Of a stretch of 64,000 nucleotides of DNA, positions 32,193-40,880 are shown in pieces (positions within the stretch are counted from its first letter, which is position 1; each line of letters starts with the position of its first letter). The stretch covers positions 186,001 through 250,000 of the forward strand of contig NZ_STGG01000010.1 in the NCBI RefSeq assembly GCF_005222695.1, read 5' to 3'. The notes beneath the pieces were generated by a model. It was not told where the DNA came from. It saw only the letters and a program-made list of their open reading frames with translations, and ran no database searches. The position numbers and the translations under genes were made by a program. The DNA comes from Massilia sp. HP4 (lineage in GTDB: Bacteria; Pseudomonadota; Gammaproteobacteria; Burkholderiales; Burkholderiaceae_D).

Positions 32193-32317
32193 TTCCAGCC
32201 GCCGGCGTTCAACCGGTATTCCACTTGGTAAGGCTGGGCAACTTGCGCTTGCTTGCGCATGACGTTCCTGGCGCGGCTGCCGGCGGCAGCGACGAGGGCA
32301 TTGATGATCTTGTTCAC
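32189..32317 (-). CDS. 42-residue peptide of unknown function
   Basis: Begins at a GTG with AAGGAG exactly 6 bases upstream (VNKIINALVAAAGSRARN) and ends QVEYRLNAGGWN. There is a short hydrophobic stretch near the N-terminus but no full signal peptide. It converges on the histidine-kinase gene with a 4-base overlap of stop codons. No family recognised; the good ribosome-binding site is the main evidence. Confidence 0.45.
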   Translation of the reverse strand: MNKIINALVAAAGSRARNVMRKQAQVAQPYQVEYRLNAGGWN

Positions 32318-32446
32318 GTTCGACTCCTTGATTGCACCGCCGACAATGGCGGCCCTATGATTACGACTGCTATGCAACCGTTATATAGGCGACCCAGGTG
32401 AACTTCCAATTCTGAGTGGCAATATCAGACATCAGCCTCGTGAATA

Positions 32447-33376
32447 TTAATCGAGCTGCCTCCCTAGCCAGCTATGGATCCCGTCAAGCGAACGGAATTC
32501 GGATACCGAACGGCAGGCGATTCCAGGGTGGCGCGATTGCAACATGCGCGCCAGCGCGGCGCCTGGCCCGAGCTCGAGCGCGACCGTGACGCCGGCCTCG
32601 ACGCAGGCATCCATGCACTCGCGCCAGAGAATCGGTTCAGCGATCTGTCGCGGCAGGTCGCGCATTGCCTGCTTGGCATCGTGGACCGGTTCGGCCGAGA
32701 TGCCGGACAAGACCGGGAACGCCGGGTTCGACCAGCGCTGGCCTTCGAGCACTGCGGCAAACGCCGCCACCGCGCCCTGCAACAGCGGTGTGTGCGAGGC
32801 CACGGCGACCGGCAGCAAGGTCGAGCGTCCGCCCGCCGCCAGGGCCGCCTCGGCCAATGCCTCACCTTGGGCGGCCGGACCGCCAGCCACCAGCGCATCG
32901 TCGCCGGTCACGATCGCGGCATGAAAGCCGAAACGGGCCAGCAGCGCATCGACGCTCCCATCGGGCATGCCGGACAGCGCGACCATCGCCTGCGCCGGCC
33001 CGCCCTCCAGGCAGGCATCCATCAATCGCGCGCGCTCGATGGCCAGCTTGACCGCATCGCCAGCATCGAGTGCCCCGGCGACGCCATAGGCCGTCACCTC
33101 GCCAATGCTGTAGCCGGCGACCAGCGCCGGTTCAGGGAGCGATGCACGCAGCGCGGTCCACGTCGCCAGGCTGGCCGCCACGATCGACGGCTGGGCAATG
33201 CGGTTGGCGAAACGCTCCTCGCCCTCGACCGACGCGCGCAGCGGCGGGCCGATGACCGGATCGCCGAACCAGTCGTCCAGCAGCCGGCTGGTGCCAGGGT
33301 CGAGGCGCGCCAGCTCGAACATGCCGGCATGCTGGGCGCCCTGGCCCGGGCACAGGATGGCAAGTCGGCCCGCCAT
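32447..33376 (-). CDS. mdcH: malonate decarboxylase malonyl-CoA:ACP transacylase
   Basis: Loads malonyl from malonyl-CoA onto the MdcC carrier to start the decarboxylation cycle. The 309-residue protein has the FabD-like fold: CPGQGAQHAGM (9-19) and nucleophile Ser90 in AGYSIGE, with the catalytic His expected in SHTPLLQGAV. The ATG at 33376 is one base after the mdcB stop codon. Last gene of the mdc operon. Confidence 0.92.
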   Translation of the reverse strand: MAGRLAILCPGQGAQHAGMFELARLDPGTSRLLDDWFGDPVIGPPLRASVEGEERFANRIAQPSIVAASLATWTALRASLPEPALVAGYSIGEVTAYGVAGALDAGDAVKLAIERARLMDACLEGGPAQAMVALSGMPDGSVDALLARFGFHAAIVTGDDALVAGGPAAQGEALAEAALAAGGRSTLLPVAVASHTPLLQGAVAAFAAVLEGQRWSNPAFPVLSGISAEPVHDAKQAMRDLPRQIAEPILWRECMDACVEAGVTVALELGPGAALARMLQSRHPGIACRSVSEFRSLDGIHSWLGRQLD

Positions 33377-33377
33377 G

Positions 33378-34265
33378 CTAGCTGACGGTCGCGGCCTGCA
33401 GCAGGCAGGCCGCGCCCAGGAGGTCGGCCGCGCCGCCCGGCGACAGGCGCGCCGCGACGAAGGTCCGGTGGCAGGCCAGCGCCCGCGCTTCCCAGTCCGG
33501 ACAGGCGCTGCCGCCGCGGGCGACGAAGGCACGCGCCTGGCGCCGCACGGTCTGCGCACCGTCGGCTCCACCGCGGTGGTAGACATTGGTGTCGCTGATG
33601 TGAGCCATCAGCGCGAACAGCGCATCGATGCGCGCCTCGCGCATGCCGCGGCCAGCAGCCAGGGTGCGGCGCAGCGCCGGCAGGCCGATGTGGAAGACCG
33701 ACGGGAAGCCGAGCGCGCCTTCGTCGCGCGCGCCGCTGGCGGCGTAGCGGCGCAGGGCCTGGGCGCCGTGCGAGCAGGCGCCGGCATCCACGCTATGCGC
33801 GCCCAGCTCGCGGCCCCAGCACTGGCGCAGCATGGCCTGCACCGCATGCGCCGTCAGCGCCATGCCGCTGGCCTGGCAGCGCCCGATCGCCGCGCACAGC
33901 ATGCCGAGGCAGAAAATGGCGCCGCGATGGGTGTTGATGCCGGCGGTGGCGCGCAGCATGCGGGCCTCGGCCTCGATGCCCAGCCGCTTGAGCACGTGGA
34001 ATGGTGCATCCGCCATGCCGGCCTGCGTGATCTCCGAAAAAAAGCGGCGCAGCGTGAACAGGCTGCGGATAAAAGTTTCGGCCGTCATGTCGGCGTGGCT
34101 GCCGTTGTCTACCAGCGAGACCAGGCCCGGCTTCGGATACAGCGCCAGTTCTGCGTACAGGCTGCGCACGGCCAGGCGCGCGATGCGCCCGGCGAAGGCG
34201 CGCTCGCTCGTCTTTGCGGCGCGGCGCACCACCGGCGTCGGTTGCAGGGCAATCAGTTCGGGCAC
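33378..34265 (-). CDS. mdcB: triphosphoribosyl-dephospho-CoA synthase
   Basis: Makes 2'-(5''-triphosphoribosyl)-3'-dephospho-CoA, the precursor of the malonate decarboxylase prosthetic group (CitG/MdcB family). The 295-residue protein shows LYAELALYPKPGLVSLVDNGSHADMT and GINTHRGAIFCLGMLCAA, typical of the family. The GTG at 34265 has GGAGG 7 bases upstream and overlaps the end of mdcG by 13 bases, implying coupled translation. Confidence 0.92.
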   Translation of the reverse strand: MPELIALQPTPVVRRAAKTSERAFAGRIARLAVRSLYAELALYPKPGLVSLVDNGSHADMTAETFIRSLFTLRRFFSEITQAGMADAPFHVLKRLGIEAEARMLRATAGINTHRGAIFCLGMLCAAIGRCQASGMALTAHAVQAMLRQCWGRELGAHSVDAGACSHGAQALRRYAASGARDEGALGFPSVFHIGLPALRRTLAAGRGMREARIDALFALMAHISDTNVYHRGGADGAQTVRRQARAFVARGGSACPDWEARALACHRTFVAARLSPGGAADLLGAACLLQAATVS

Positions 34266-34933
34266 GTTTCTTCCTCCAGCGTCGCGATCAGTTCTTCGGG
34301 CAGCACCAGCGCGATCCGGGTCAGCCCCTTGGTCAGCACGCGCGTGCCCGGCGCGCCGGCATAGGCCGCGCGCAGCTCCTTCCACGCGACAGCACGGCCG
34401 TCGGGGAATACCACCTCGCCATCGAGCGGCAAGATGCCCGCGTGCCAGGCCAGCAAGTCCAGTCCCTTCATCAACTGGCGGCGGCTGGTCGGTTGCAGCA
34501 GCACGTCGATATCGGAATGCGGGGTCAGGTAGTACTGGCCGGTCAGCGCCGCCAGCGCCACCGAGCCGTAGACCGCCAGGCCCACGCCGGCTTCCGCGGC
34601 CTGGCGCTCCAGCAGGGCCAGGCTGTCGCGCCACTGCTCCGGCACCGCGTCCAGCGCCGCGACCAGCGGCAAGGCACGCGTGCGGCGCTTGACGTCGGAC
34701 AGCTCGACCCGGCAGCCCACCTTCAGCTTGCCGCCGTCCTCGATCCGCGGCGGCAACGGAAAGCCGATCGCGACCTCGTTAGGCGCCAGGTCGACTTCGG
34801 CGCGCCGCACGATGGCCGGCCAGCCGTTGTCGCGCCAGCGGTCGAGCGCCGCCAGCGCCGCCGGCGGCGCATGCGCGCGCACCTGTTGCCAGCCGCGGCT
34901 CGTCAGCCAGACCAGGTCATGCCGCGCGAACAT
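34253..34933 (-). CDS. mdcG: malonate decarboxylase holo-ACP synthase
   Basis: Transfers the phosphoribosyl-dephospho-CoA group to MdcC. The 226-residue nucleotidyltransferase-like protein has the catalytic motif YGSVALAALTGQYYLTPHSDIDVLL (around 142-166), with the two Asp of SDIDVL as metal ligands. The start overlaps the end of mdcE by 17 bases. Confidence 0.92.
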   Translation of the reverse strand: MFARHDLVWLTSRGWQQVRAHAPPAALAALDRWRDNGWPAIVRRAEVDLAPNEVAIGFPLPPRIEDGGKLKVGCRVELSDVKRRTRALPLVAALDAVPEQWRDSLALLERQAAEAGVGLAVYGSVALAALTGQYYLTPHSDIDVLLQPTSRRQLMKGLDLLAWHAGILPLDGEVVFPDGRAVAWKELRAAYAGAPGTRVLTKGLTRIALVLPEELIATLEEETCPN

Positions 34934-35636
34934 GGCCGCCTGCCCTCACTGCGTCGGCCACCGGCTGCGCCAGCATGCGTCCGCCGCGCTCGCGTCCCAG
35001 CGCCATGCGCCGGTCTTCGTCGCGGGCTTCACCCAACGCGCGCACCAGCTGGCCGGCGAGGTCGTCTTCCCAGATGCCGTGCAGGCCGCCCATGCGCAGG
35101 TAGTTCTCGGGCCCTGGCGCGAATACCGGATTGTCCCTGGCCAGCTCGGTCAGGCGCTCCTCGGGCACCTTGGTGATGCGCGCCATCGCCGGGAGCCCCA
35201 TCACGCGGATGGTCGACTGCGGCAGCGCATAGCAGGCGCTCGCGATCAGGCCACTGGTGATGAAGCCGCCCGACAGCGCCTGGTCGTACACCAGGCCGAT
35301 CACCGTATGCCCGTGGCGCCGCGCCAGGTCGACGCACTTGCCCAGGTGGGCCATATAGCTGTTGATGCCCAACATCTCGTCGCGGTGGCGCAGGCGCTGG
35401 CCTTGCGTGTCGACCAGGATCAGGATCGGCCGGCCGGGATGCTCCTGCACGGTCTTGAGGATCGCCTGCGCCTGGGCCAGCGCGATCTCGATGCCGATCG
35501 GTGTGTGGCCGGTGGTGCCGATCACGGCGACCGGCTTGCCGTCGACCTGCGCGCTGCCGGACAAGAAATTATCGCGTTCGACGATGTCGTGACCGCCGGG
35601 GAACAGCTGGGTTGCCAATAACTGCCAGTCCATCAT
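34917..35636 (-). CDS. mdcE: malonate decarboxylase gamma subunit
   Basis: Forms, with MdcD, the decarboxylase that releases CO2 from malonyl-MdcC in biotin-independent malonate decarboxylase. The 239-residue crotonase/carboxyltransferase-like protein carries IGTTGHTPIGIEIALAQAQAIL and GLVYDQALSGGFITSGLIASACYALP. It overlaps mdcD by 4 bases. Confidence 0.92.
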   Translation of the reverse strand: MMDWQLLATQLFPGGHDIVERDNFLSGSAQVDGKPVAVIGTTGHTPIGIEIALAQAQAILKTVQEHPGRPILILVDTQGQRLRHRDEMLGINSYMAHLGKCVDLARRHGHTVIGLVYDQALSGGFITSGLIASACYALPQSTIRVMGLPAMARITKVPEERLTELARDNPVFAPGPENYLRMGGLHGIWEDDLAGQLVRALGEARDEDRRMALGRERGGRMLAQPVADAVRAGGHVRAA

Positions 35637-36541
35637 CTTGCTCCCGTGTTGGCTGCCACGCGGTGCCGCGCCGCCAGTTCGAGGAAAGCGTCGGCCTCCA
35701 GCATCGGCACCTTTGCCGGTTCCGGTATGCCGAGTTTTTTCCAGACGTCCATCGGTTCCGCCAATCCTTCGGCGTCCGACAGGCGCCGCGCCAGCATGGC
35801 CTGCTCGGCCAGCAGCCCATCCAGGGTCAGGCGCACTTCGCCGCCACGCGCATCAAAGATGGCGTCGATCGCCGCCTGGCGGAAGGCGCTCGACTCGTCC
35901 GCCACCAGCACCTGGCAATCGCCCAGCAGGTAGCGGTGCTTGCCGCCCGTGGTGCGCCAGACCAGCGCGCGGTCGCGCGAGTCGAATTCTTCGACGCCGT
36001 TGGCGGTCTCGATCACCTCGGGGCCGGACATGGCCAAGCGCCCTTCTTCGGACATGATGACGGTATTGGCGCAGCGCGCCGCGATGCCCATGCCGCCGAA
36101 GCAGCCGTTGGCGCCGCCCACCACCGCCACCACCGGGATCCCGGCGGCGCGCACGTCGAGCATGGCGCGCATCACCTCGGACACCGCGATCAGGCCGGCG
36201 TTGGCCTCGTGCAGGCGCACGCCCCCCGATTCCAGCAGCAGCAGCACCGCGTGCGCGTTCTCGTCGATCGCGCGGCGCAGCATGCCCACCAGCTTGGCGC
36301 CGTGGACCTCGCCCACCGCGCCGCCCATGAAGCCGCCCTCTTGCGCGGCGCCGAACACCAGCTTGCCATCGAGCTGGCCGCGACCGACGACGACGCCGTC
36401 GTCGAACGACACCGGCGCATCGAGCTGGGCCAGGTGCGGGCTTGCCACGCGTTCGCTCGGCGGCAAGAATTCTTCAAAACTGCCGGCGTCGAAGATGGCC
36501 GGGATGCGCTGGCGCGCCGTCAATTCCTGGTAGCTGCTCAT
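35633..36541 (-). CDS. mdcD: malonate decarboxylase beta subunit
   Basis: Carboxyltransferase-fold partner of MdcE, related to acetyl-CoA carboxylase beta. The 302-residue protein shows ESGGVRLHEANAGL and VVGGANGCFGGMGIAARCANTVIMSE. The ATG at 36541 overlaps the mdcC stop by 4 bases (ATGA). Confidence 0.92.
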   Translation of the reverse strand: MSSYQELTARQRIPAIFDAGSFEEFLPPSERVASPHLAQLDAPVSFDDGVVVGRGQLDGKLVFGAAQEGGFMGGAVGEVHGAKLVGMLRRAIDENAHAVLLLLESGGVRLHEANAGLIAVSEVMRAMLDVRAAGIPVVAVVGGANGCFGGMGIAARCANTVIMSEEGRLAMSGPEVIETANGVEEFDSRDRALVWRTTGGKHRYLLGDCQVLVADESSAFRQAAIDAIFDARGGEVRLTLDGLLAEQAMLARRLSDAEGLAEPMDVWKKLGIPEPAKVPMLEADAFLELAARHRVAANTGAR

Positions 36542-36852
36542 GGTTGTCCTCCGGTGAGCGACTCTACCGCCTGGTCCAGCCGCAGGCTGACCACGGCCGG
36601 CGTGGCGCCCATGTCGTTGATGCTGATGCGCGCGTCGGCGAGACTCCAGCGATCGTGGAAATCGGCCATCACGGCCTGCCAGGTGGCGCCGAAGCCGACG
36701 GCCGCGGTGCGTACCTCGATCTCGCACGCGCCCTGCATGGGCGACGGCTCGATCAGTACTTCGAGATTGCCCGAGCCGACCACGCCCACCAGCTGCGGCA
36801 TGCCGGCCAGCGAACGCTTGCCCTGCTCGAAACGGTATTTCAACGTTTCCAT
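36538..36852 (-). CDS. mdcC: malonate decarboxylase acyl carrier protein
   Basis: A 104-residue carrier whose Ser receives the phosphoribosyl-dephospho-CoA arm; Ser27 in VVGSGNLEVLIEP is the likely site by analogy with CitD/MdcC. It lies between mdcA (32 bases upstream) and mdcD (4-base overlap). Confidence 0.92.
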   Translation of the reverse strand: METLKYRFEQGKRSLAGMPQLVGVVGSGNLEVLIEPSPMQGACEIEVRTAAVGFGATWQAVMADFHDRWSLADARISINDMGATPAVVSLRLDQAVESLTGGQP

Positions 36853-36884
36853 ATTGTTTCCTCGTTGACCTCGGATGGCCCCTG

Positions 36885-38552
36885 TTACCAGTTCCTGAAG
36901 CGCTTCGGCGGGTCGTACAGGCCGCCGGAAGCGCGCACCAGGCCTTTCATGTTCTTGGCGGCCAGCAGGTCGCGGGTCGCCATGCGCTTGTCGATGCCCA
37001 GGTCTTCGGGGCGTTTGACGATGCCCCGGTCGCGCAGGTTCTCGACCATGCGTTTGTCGCGGCCCATGCCGACCGGCGTATAGCCGGCCACGCCGCGGAT
37101 CGCCTGCTCGCGTTCTTCGTCGCTGCGGCACAGCAGCAGGTTGGCGATGCCCTCCTCGGTCAGGATGTGGGTGACGTCGTCGCCATAGATCATCACCGGC
37201 GGGATCGCCATATTCGCCTGCTCGGCCAGCTGCCAGGCGTCGAGTTTTTCCACAAAAGCCGGCGCCATGTGCTCGCGGAAGGTCTCGACCATCTGCACCA
37301 CCAGCTTCTGCCCGCGCGGGATCGTGTTGCGGCCCGCGCGCGCCTGCTCGCCGGCTTTCAGCCAGGCCTTGCTCGGATGGCGGCGGCCGCGCGCGTCGGC
37401 GCCCATGTTCGGTGCGCCGCCAAAACCCGCGATGCGGCCCAGGGTAGCGGTCGACGAATTGCCCTGCAAGTCGATCTGCAAGGTCGAGCCGATGAACATA
37501 TCGCAGGCATAGTGGCCGGCCGCCTGGCAGAAGGCGCGGTTGCTGCGCATCGAGCCGTCCGGGCCGACGAAGAACACGTCCGGCCGCGCGCTGATGTATT
37601 TTTCCATGCCCAGCTCGGAGCCGAAGGAATGCACCGACTCCACGAAGCCGGCTTCGATCGCCGGGATCAGGGCCGGGTGCGGGTTCAGCGCCCAATGGCG
37701 GGCGATCTTGCCTTTCAGGCCAAGGTCGGCGGCATAGGTCGGCAGCAGCAGCTCGATGGCGGCGGTGTCGAAGCCGATGCCGTGATTGAGGCGCTCGATC
37801 TCGTACTCGGCATAGATGCCCTTGATCGCCATCATCGCCATCAAGACCTGGATCTCGGAGATCTGGGCTGGATCGCGCGTGAACAGCGGCTCGATATAGT
37901 ACGGGGTCGGCGACTGCACCACGTAGCCGACCCAGTCGCCCGGAATGTCGACCCGCGGCAGCTTGTCGACCACCTGGTTGACCTGGGCGATCACGATGCC
38001 GCTTTTAAAGGCCGTGGCTTCGGCGATCGCCGGCGTGTCTTCGGTATTCGCGCCGGTGTACAGATTGCCCTCGCGGTCGGCCATCTCGGCCGCCACCAGC
38101 GCCACGCGCGGCGTCAGGTCGATGAAGTAGCGCGCGAACAGCTCGAGGTAGGTGTGGATCGCGCCGATATTGAGCTTGCCGCTCTGGGCCAGCTTGGCCA
38201 GGCGGCCGGCCTGCGGGCCCGAGAACGAGAAGTCGAGCTTCGAGGCGATCCCCTTGTCGAACACGTCCAGGTGCTCGGGCAATGACAGTACCGACAGCAG
38301 CATGTGCAGGTCATGCACGCGGCCGGTATCGACTTTGGTGAGTGCCTTGCCCAGGAAATCGGCCTGCTTCTGGTTATTGCCTTCGAGGCAGACCCGGTCG
38401 CCCGGCTCCAGCACGGCGTTGAACAGCTCGACGATGTGCGAGGCCTGGACGATCTTGCCGTCCAGCGCCCCGCCGAGCGCCGCCTGGACCCGCGCCAGGC
38501 GCTCGCTGCGGTTGCGTTGCTGGTTGGTCCAGCGGCCTTCACTGTGATTCAT
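36885..38552 (-). CDS. mdcA: malonate decarboxylase alpha subunit (acyl-ACP:malonate transferase)
   Basis: Exchanges acetyl for malonyl on the MdcC carrier so that decarboxylation can cycle. The 555-residue CoA-transferase-like protein has DGKIVQASHIVELFNAVLEPGDRVCLEGNN at the N-terminus and FGGAPNMGADARGRRHPSKAWLKAGE further on. First enzyme gene after the transporter in the order A-C-D-E-G-B-H, which as I recall is the Acinetobacter mdc order rather than the Pseudomonas ABCDEGH order. Confidence 0.94.
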   Translation of the reverse strand: MNHSEGRWTNQQRNRSERLARVQAALGGALDGKIVQASHIVELFNAVLEPGDRVCLEGNNQKQADFLGKALTKVDTGRVHDLHMLLSVLSLPEHLDVFDKGIASKLDFSFSGPQAGRLAKLAQSGKLNIGAIHTYLELFARYFIDLTPRVALVAAEMADREGNLYTGANTEDTPAIAEATAFKSGIVIAQVNQVVDKLPRVDIPGDWVGYVVQSPTPYYIEPLFTRDPAQISEIQVLMAMMAIKGIYAEYEIERLNHGIGFDTAAIELLLPTYAADLGLKGKIARHWALNPHPALIPAIEAGFVESVHSFGSELGMEKYISARPDVFFVGPDGSMRSNRAFCQAAGHYACDMFIGSTLQIDLQGNSSTATLGRIAGFGGAPNMGADARGRRHPSKAWLKAGEQARAGRNTIPRGQKLVVQMVETFREHMAPAFVEKLDAWQLAEQANMAIPPVMIYGDDVTHILTEEGIANLLLCRSDEEREQAIRGVAGYTPVGMGRDKRMVENLRDRGIVKRPEDLGIDKRMATRDLLAAKNMKGLVRASGGLYDPPKRFRNW

Positions 38553-38588
38553 GAGAGTTCCCGTTATTGCAAAATATGTGTGCCTGTC

Positions 38589-40025
38589 TTAGAACACCAC
38601 GAACAGCACCCACAGCACGACCGGCGCCACCAGGGTAACGATACCGCCATAGATCATCAGCTGTCGCAGGAATACGTCGCGATCGATGCCCTGGGCGCTG
38701 GCCAGGACCAGTGCGCCATTGGTCGAGAACGGGCTGACGTCGACGATGGTCGACGCAACCGCCATGGCAGCGATGAAGCCGATCGGGTCGACGCCGGTGC
38801 CCGAGGCCAGGAACGGCACGGCCAGCGGGATCAGGGAGCCCAGCACGGCGGTCGACGAAGCGAAGGCCGAGACGACGGCGCCGACGAACAGCAGCAGCAG
38901 GGCCACGGTCAGCGGCGACGCCAGGCTGGCGGCGCTGTCGCCGACCCAGGTGATGGTGCCCATCTTCTGCATCACACCGACATAGGTACTGACCCCGACG
39001 ATCAGCATGATCTCGGGCCACGACACCTGGCCGATGGCGCGCTTTTGCACCTGCGGCGACAGGATCGAGATCAACAGGCCGATGGTGATGGCGACGAAGC
39101 CGATGTCGAGCTTGTATAGCAGGGTCAGCACGGCCAGCGCGACCAGGCCGACCACGGTGAACATCTGGTGGAAGGTCGGGCCTTCATTCAGGTCGACCGC
39201 GGCGTTGCCGGCGGCCCTGCCCGCAGTGTTCCCAACTGCGGTGGCGCCCACGGCGCCGACGGCCGCGCTCGAGCGCTCCCTGGTCAGGCGCTCTTCACTG
39301 CCCGCTTCATTCTCGGCGTCGCCGTAGATCTGCGGGCCTTGCGCCGCCACCGCCACCGGCGGGCCGAAAGGCGAGACCGGCAGGCCCTTGCCCGAGCGCT
39401 CGGCCTTCGGCACCTGCTGGCGCATCAGCTTGGCGCCACCGAACACGAAGAACAGCAGCACCGACACCGCCAGGTTCACGCCCAGGCTGGTGAAGGCTGT
39501 GGTCAGTGGCGAAATCGGCAGCCCCGCCTCCATCACGACCTTGTTGGTGATGCCGCCATAGATGCTGATCGGCGAGAAGCCGCCGCCCTGGGCGCCGTGG
39601 ATCACCAGCAGGCCCATCATGAGCGGGTTGATCTTGTACTTGGCGGCGAAGCCGAGCGCGATCGGGGCGATGATCGCGACCGCCGCAGGGCTCACCGCGC
39701 CGACCGAGGTGAGCAAGGCGGTGATCGCGAACATGACCCAGGGGATGGCCGCGATGCGCCCACCGACGGCGCGCACCGCGAGCCGCACCAGCCAGTCGAT
39801 GGTGCCGTTGTTCTGGGCCTGGGCGAACAGGAAGGTGATCCCGACCAGGGTCAGGAACAGTTCGGCCGGATAGCCGGACATGATGGTCTTGGTTTCCATG
39901 CCGGCGATCAGGGTGCCGACCAGGAAGGCGCCAACGAAGGCAAGGACACCCATATTGATGGGCATGGCGGTGGCGATGACGAACATCAGCGCCAGTACGC
40001 AGATTGCAATGACATGAGAGGACAC
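38589..40025 (-). CDS. MatC-like malonate/dicarboxylate carrier
   Basis: A 478-residue inner-membrane carrier with roughly 12 hydrophobic segments and an N-terminus like the MatC_N domain (IATAMPINMGVLAFVGAFLVG). Motifs include TLVGITFLFAQAQNNGTIDWL and FASSTAVLGSLIPLAVPFL. An Ala/Gly/Glu-rich hydrophilic loop of about 75 residues (roughly 200-275) splits the two halves. The GTG at 40025 has AAGGAG 7 bases upstream. It heads the mdc operon 36 bases before mdcA and stands in for the MdcL/MdcM pair used elsewhere, so malonate is the probable substrate. Confidence 0.82.
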   Translation of the reverse strand: MSSHVIAICVLALMFVIATAMPINMGVLAFVGAFLVGTLIAGMETKTIMSGYPAELFLTLVGITFLFAQAQNNGTIDWLVRLAVRAVGGRIAAIPWVMFAITALLTSVGAVSPAAVAIIAPIALGFAAKYKINPLMMGLLVIHGAQGGGFSPISIYGGITNKVVMEAGLPISPLTTAFTSLGVNLAVSVLLFFVFGGAKLMRQQVPKAERSGKGLPVSPFGPPVAVAAQGPQIYGDAENEAGSEERLTRERSSAAVGAVGATAVGNTAGRAAGNAAVDLNEGPTFHQMFTVVGLVALAVLTLLYKLDIGFVAITIGLLISILSPQVQKRAIGQVSWPEIMLIVGVSTYVGVMQKMGTITWVGDSAASLASPLTVALLLLFVGAVVSAFASSTAVLGSLIPLAVPFLASGTGVDPIGFIAAMAVASTIVDVSPFSTNGALVLASAQGIDRDVFLRQLMIYGGIVTLVAPVVLWVLFVVF

Positions 40026-40279
40026 GGCGAGGCTCCTTCGAGGTGCGGCGCCGGCTCCAACCGGTGTTGCCGCGGGTGGTACGTCTCCAATGCATGATCC
40101 CGTGCGCGACCGCCTTCATGGGGGGCGACGGGCCGGGTCATGCTCTTTTTGTGCTCTTGCTAATTGTAGGTATGACGCCAAGGTAAACCCGATCGCCGCC
40201 GAGATCAATTACGCTCGATTGCCGATGTTTACTGTCAGCGAAAGTTTCGGCCCCGCACAGTGTGACCGCGAAACTTCGC

Positions 40280-40308
40280 TTGACCTTTTATTCAGTTTGC
40301 TCTTTAAT
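40280..40308 (+). promoter_or_regulatory. sigma70-type promoter of the GbsR-like gene
   Basis: TTGACC (40280-40285), a 17-base spacer and TTTAAT (40303-40308), reading towards the regulator gene at 40338. Confidence 0.6.
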
Positions 40309-40327
40309 TTCTGTATCAACAGAAATT
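40306..40327. promoter_or_regulatory. putative autoregulatory operator
   Basis: AATTTCTGT-ATCA-ACAGAAATT, a perfect 9-base inverted repeat that overlaps the -10 hexamer and the expected transcription start, 10 bases before the regulator's ATG. Placement fits repression by the protein encoded immediately downstream. Confidence 0.65.
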
Positions 40328-40337
40328 ACTGAAATCT

Positions 40338-40880
40338 ATGAACTTGAGCGCCACCGAACAGAAATTCGTCCTCCACTGGGGAGAAATGGGAACCCGCTGG
40401 GGTGTCAATCGCACCGTGGCCCAGATCCATGCGCTGCTGTTCCTTACCCAGCAGCCGATGGCTGCCGAGACCATCGCCGAGACCCTGGGCGTGGCGCGCT
40501 CGAACGTCAGCACCAGCATCAGGGAGCTGCAGAGCTGGAGGCTGGTGCGCGTCAGCCATGTGCTGGGCGACCGGCGCGACCATTTCCTGGCCTTGCAGGA
40601 CGTGTGGGAGATCTTTCGCATCATCCTCGAAGAGCGCAAGCGCCGCGAGATCGATCCGACCCTCTCCGTGCTGCGCGAATGCGCGATCGAAGGCGCGCAG
40701 GACGCCGAGCTCGATGACGAGGTACTGGCGCGCATGCAGGTCGCGCTGGATTTCCTCGAGATGTTCAGCGCCACCTTCCAGGATTACCAGCGCCTGCCGC
40801 CGGCGACGCTGCAGCGCATGCTCAAGATGGGCGGCAAGGTGGCGCGCTTCATCGGCCCCAATGGAAAGGACAAGGCATGA
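40338..40880 (+). CDS. GbsR/MarR-type transcriptional regulator
   Basis: A 180-residue winged-helix protein of the GbsR-like MarR branch: WGEMGTRWGVNRTVAQIHALLFL at the N-terminus, HTH around 43-65 (AAETIAETLGVARSNVSTSIRELQSW), wing VSHVLGDRRDHFLAL. GbsR proteins in other bacteria respond to choline or other small ligands; none can be assigned here. It overlaps the downstream epimerase by 4 bases (ATGA) and probably represses its own promoter. Confidence 0.85.
   Translation: MNLSATEQKFVLHWGEMGTRWGVNRTVAQIHALLFLTQQPMAAETIAETLGVARSNVSTSIRELQSWRLVRVSHVLGDRRDHFLALQDVWEIFRIILEERKRREIDPTLSVLRECAIEGAQDAELDDEVLARMQVALDFLEMFSATFQDYQRLPPATLQRMLKMGGKVARFIGPNGKDKA

Larger units (their letters stand above)
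40026..40337. other. divergent control region, transporter/GbsR-like gene
   Basis: A 312-base gap without a gene. It holds two GCGAA-type dyads (CGAAAGTTTCG at 40239-40249 and GCGAAACTTCGC at 40268-40279), a sigma70-type promoter and a perfect inverted repeat for the rightward gene. The leftward promoter for the mdc operon was not identified. Confidence 0.6.
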
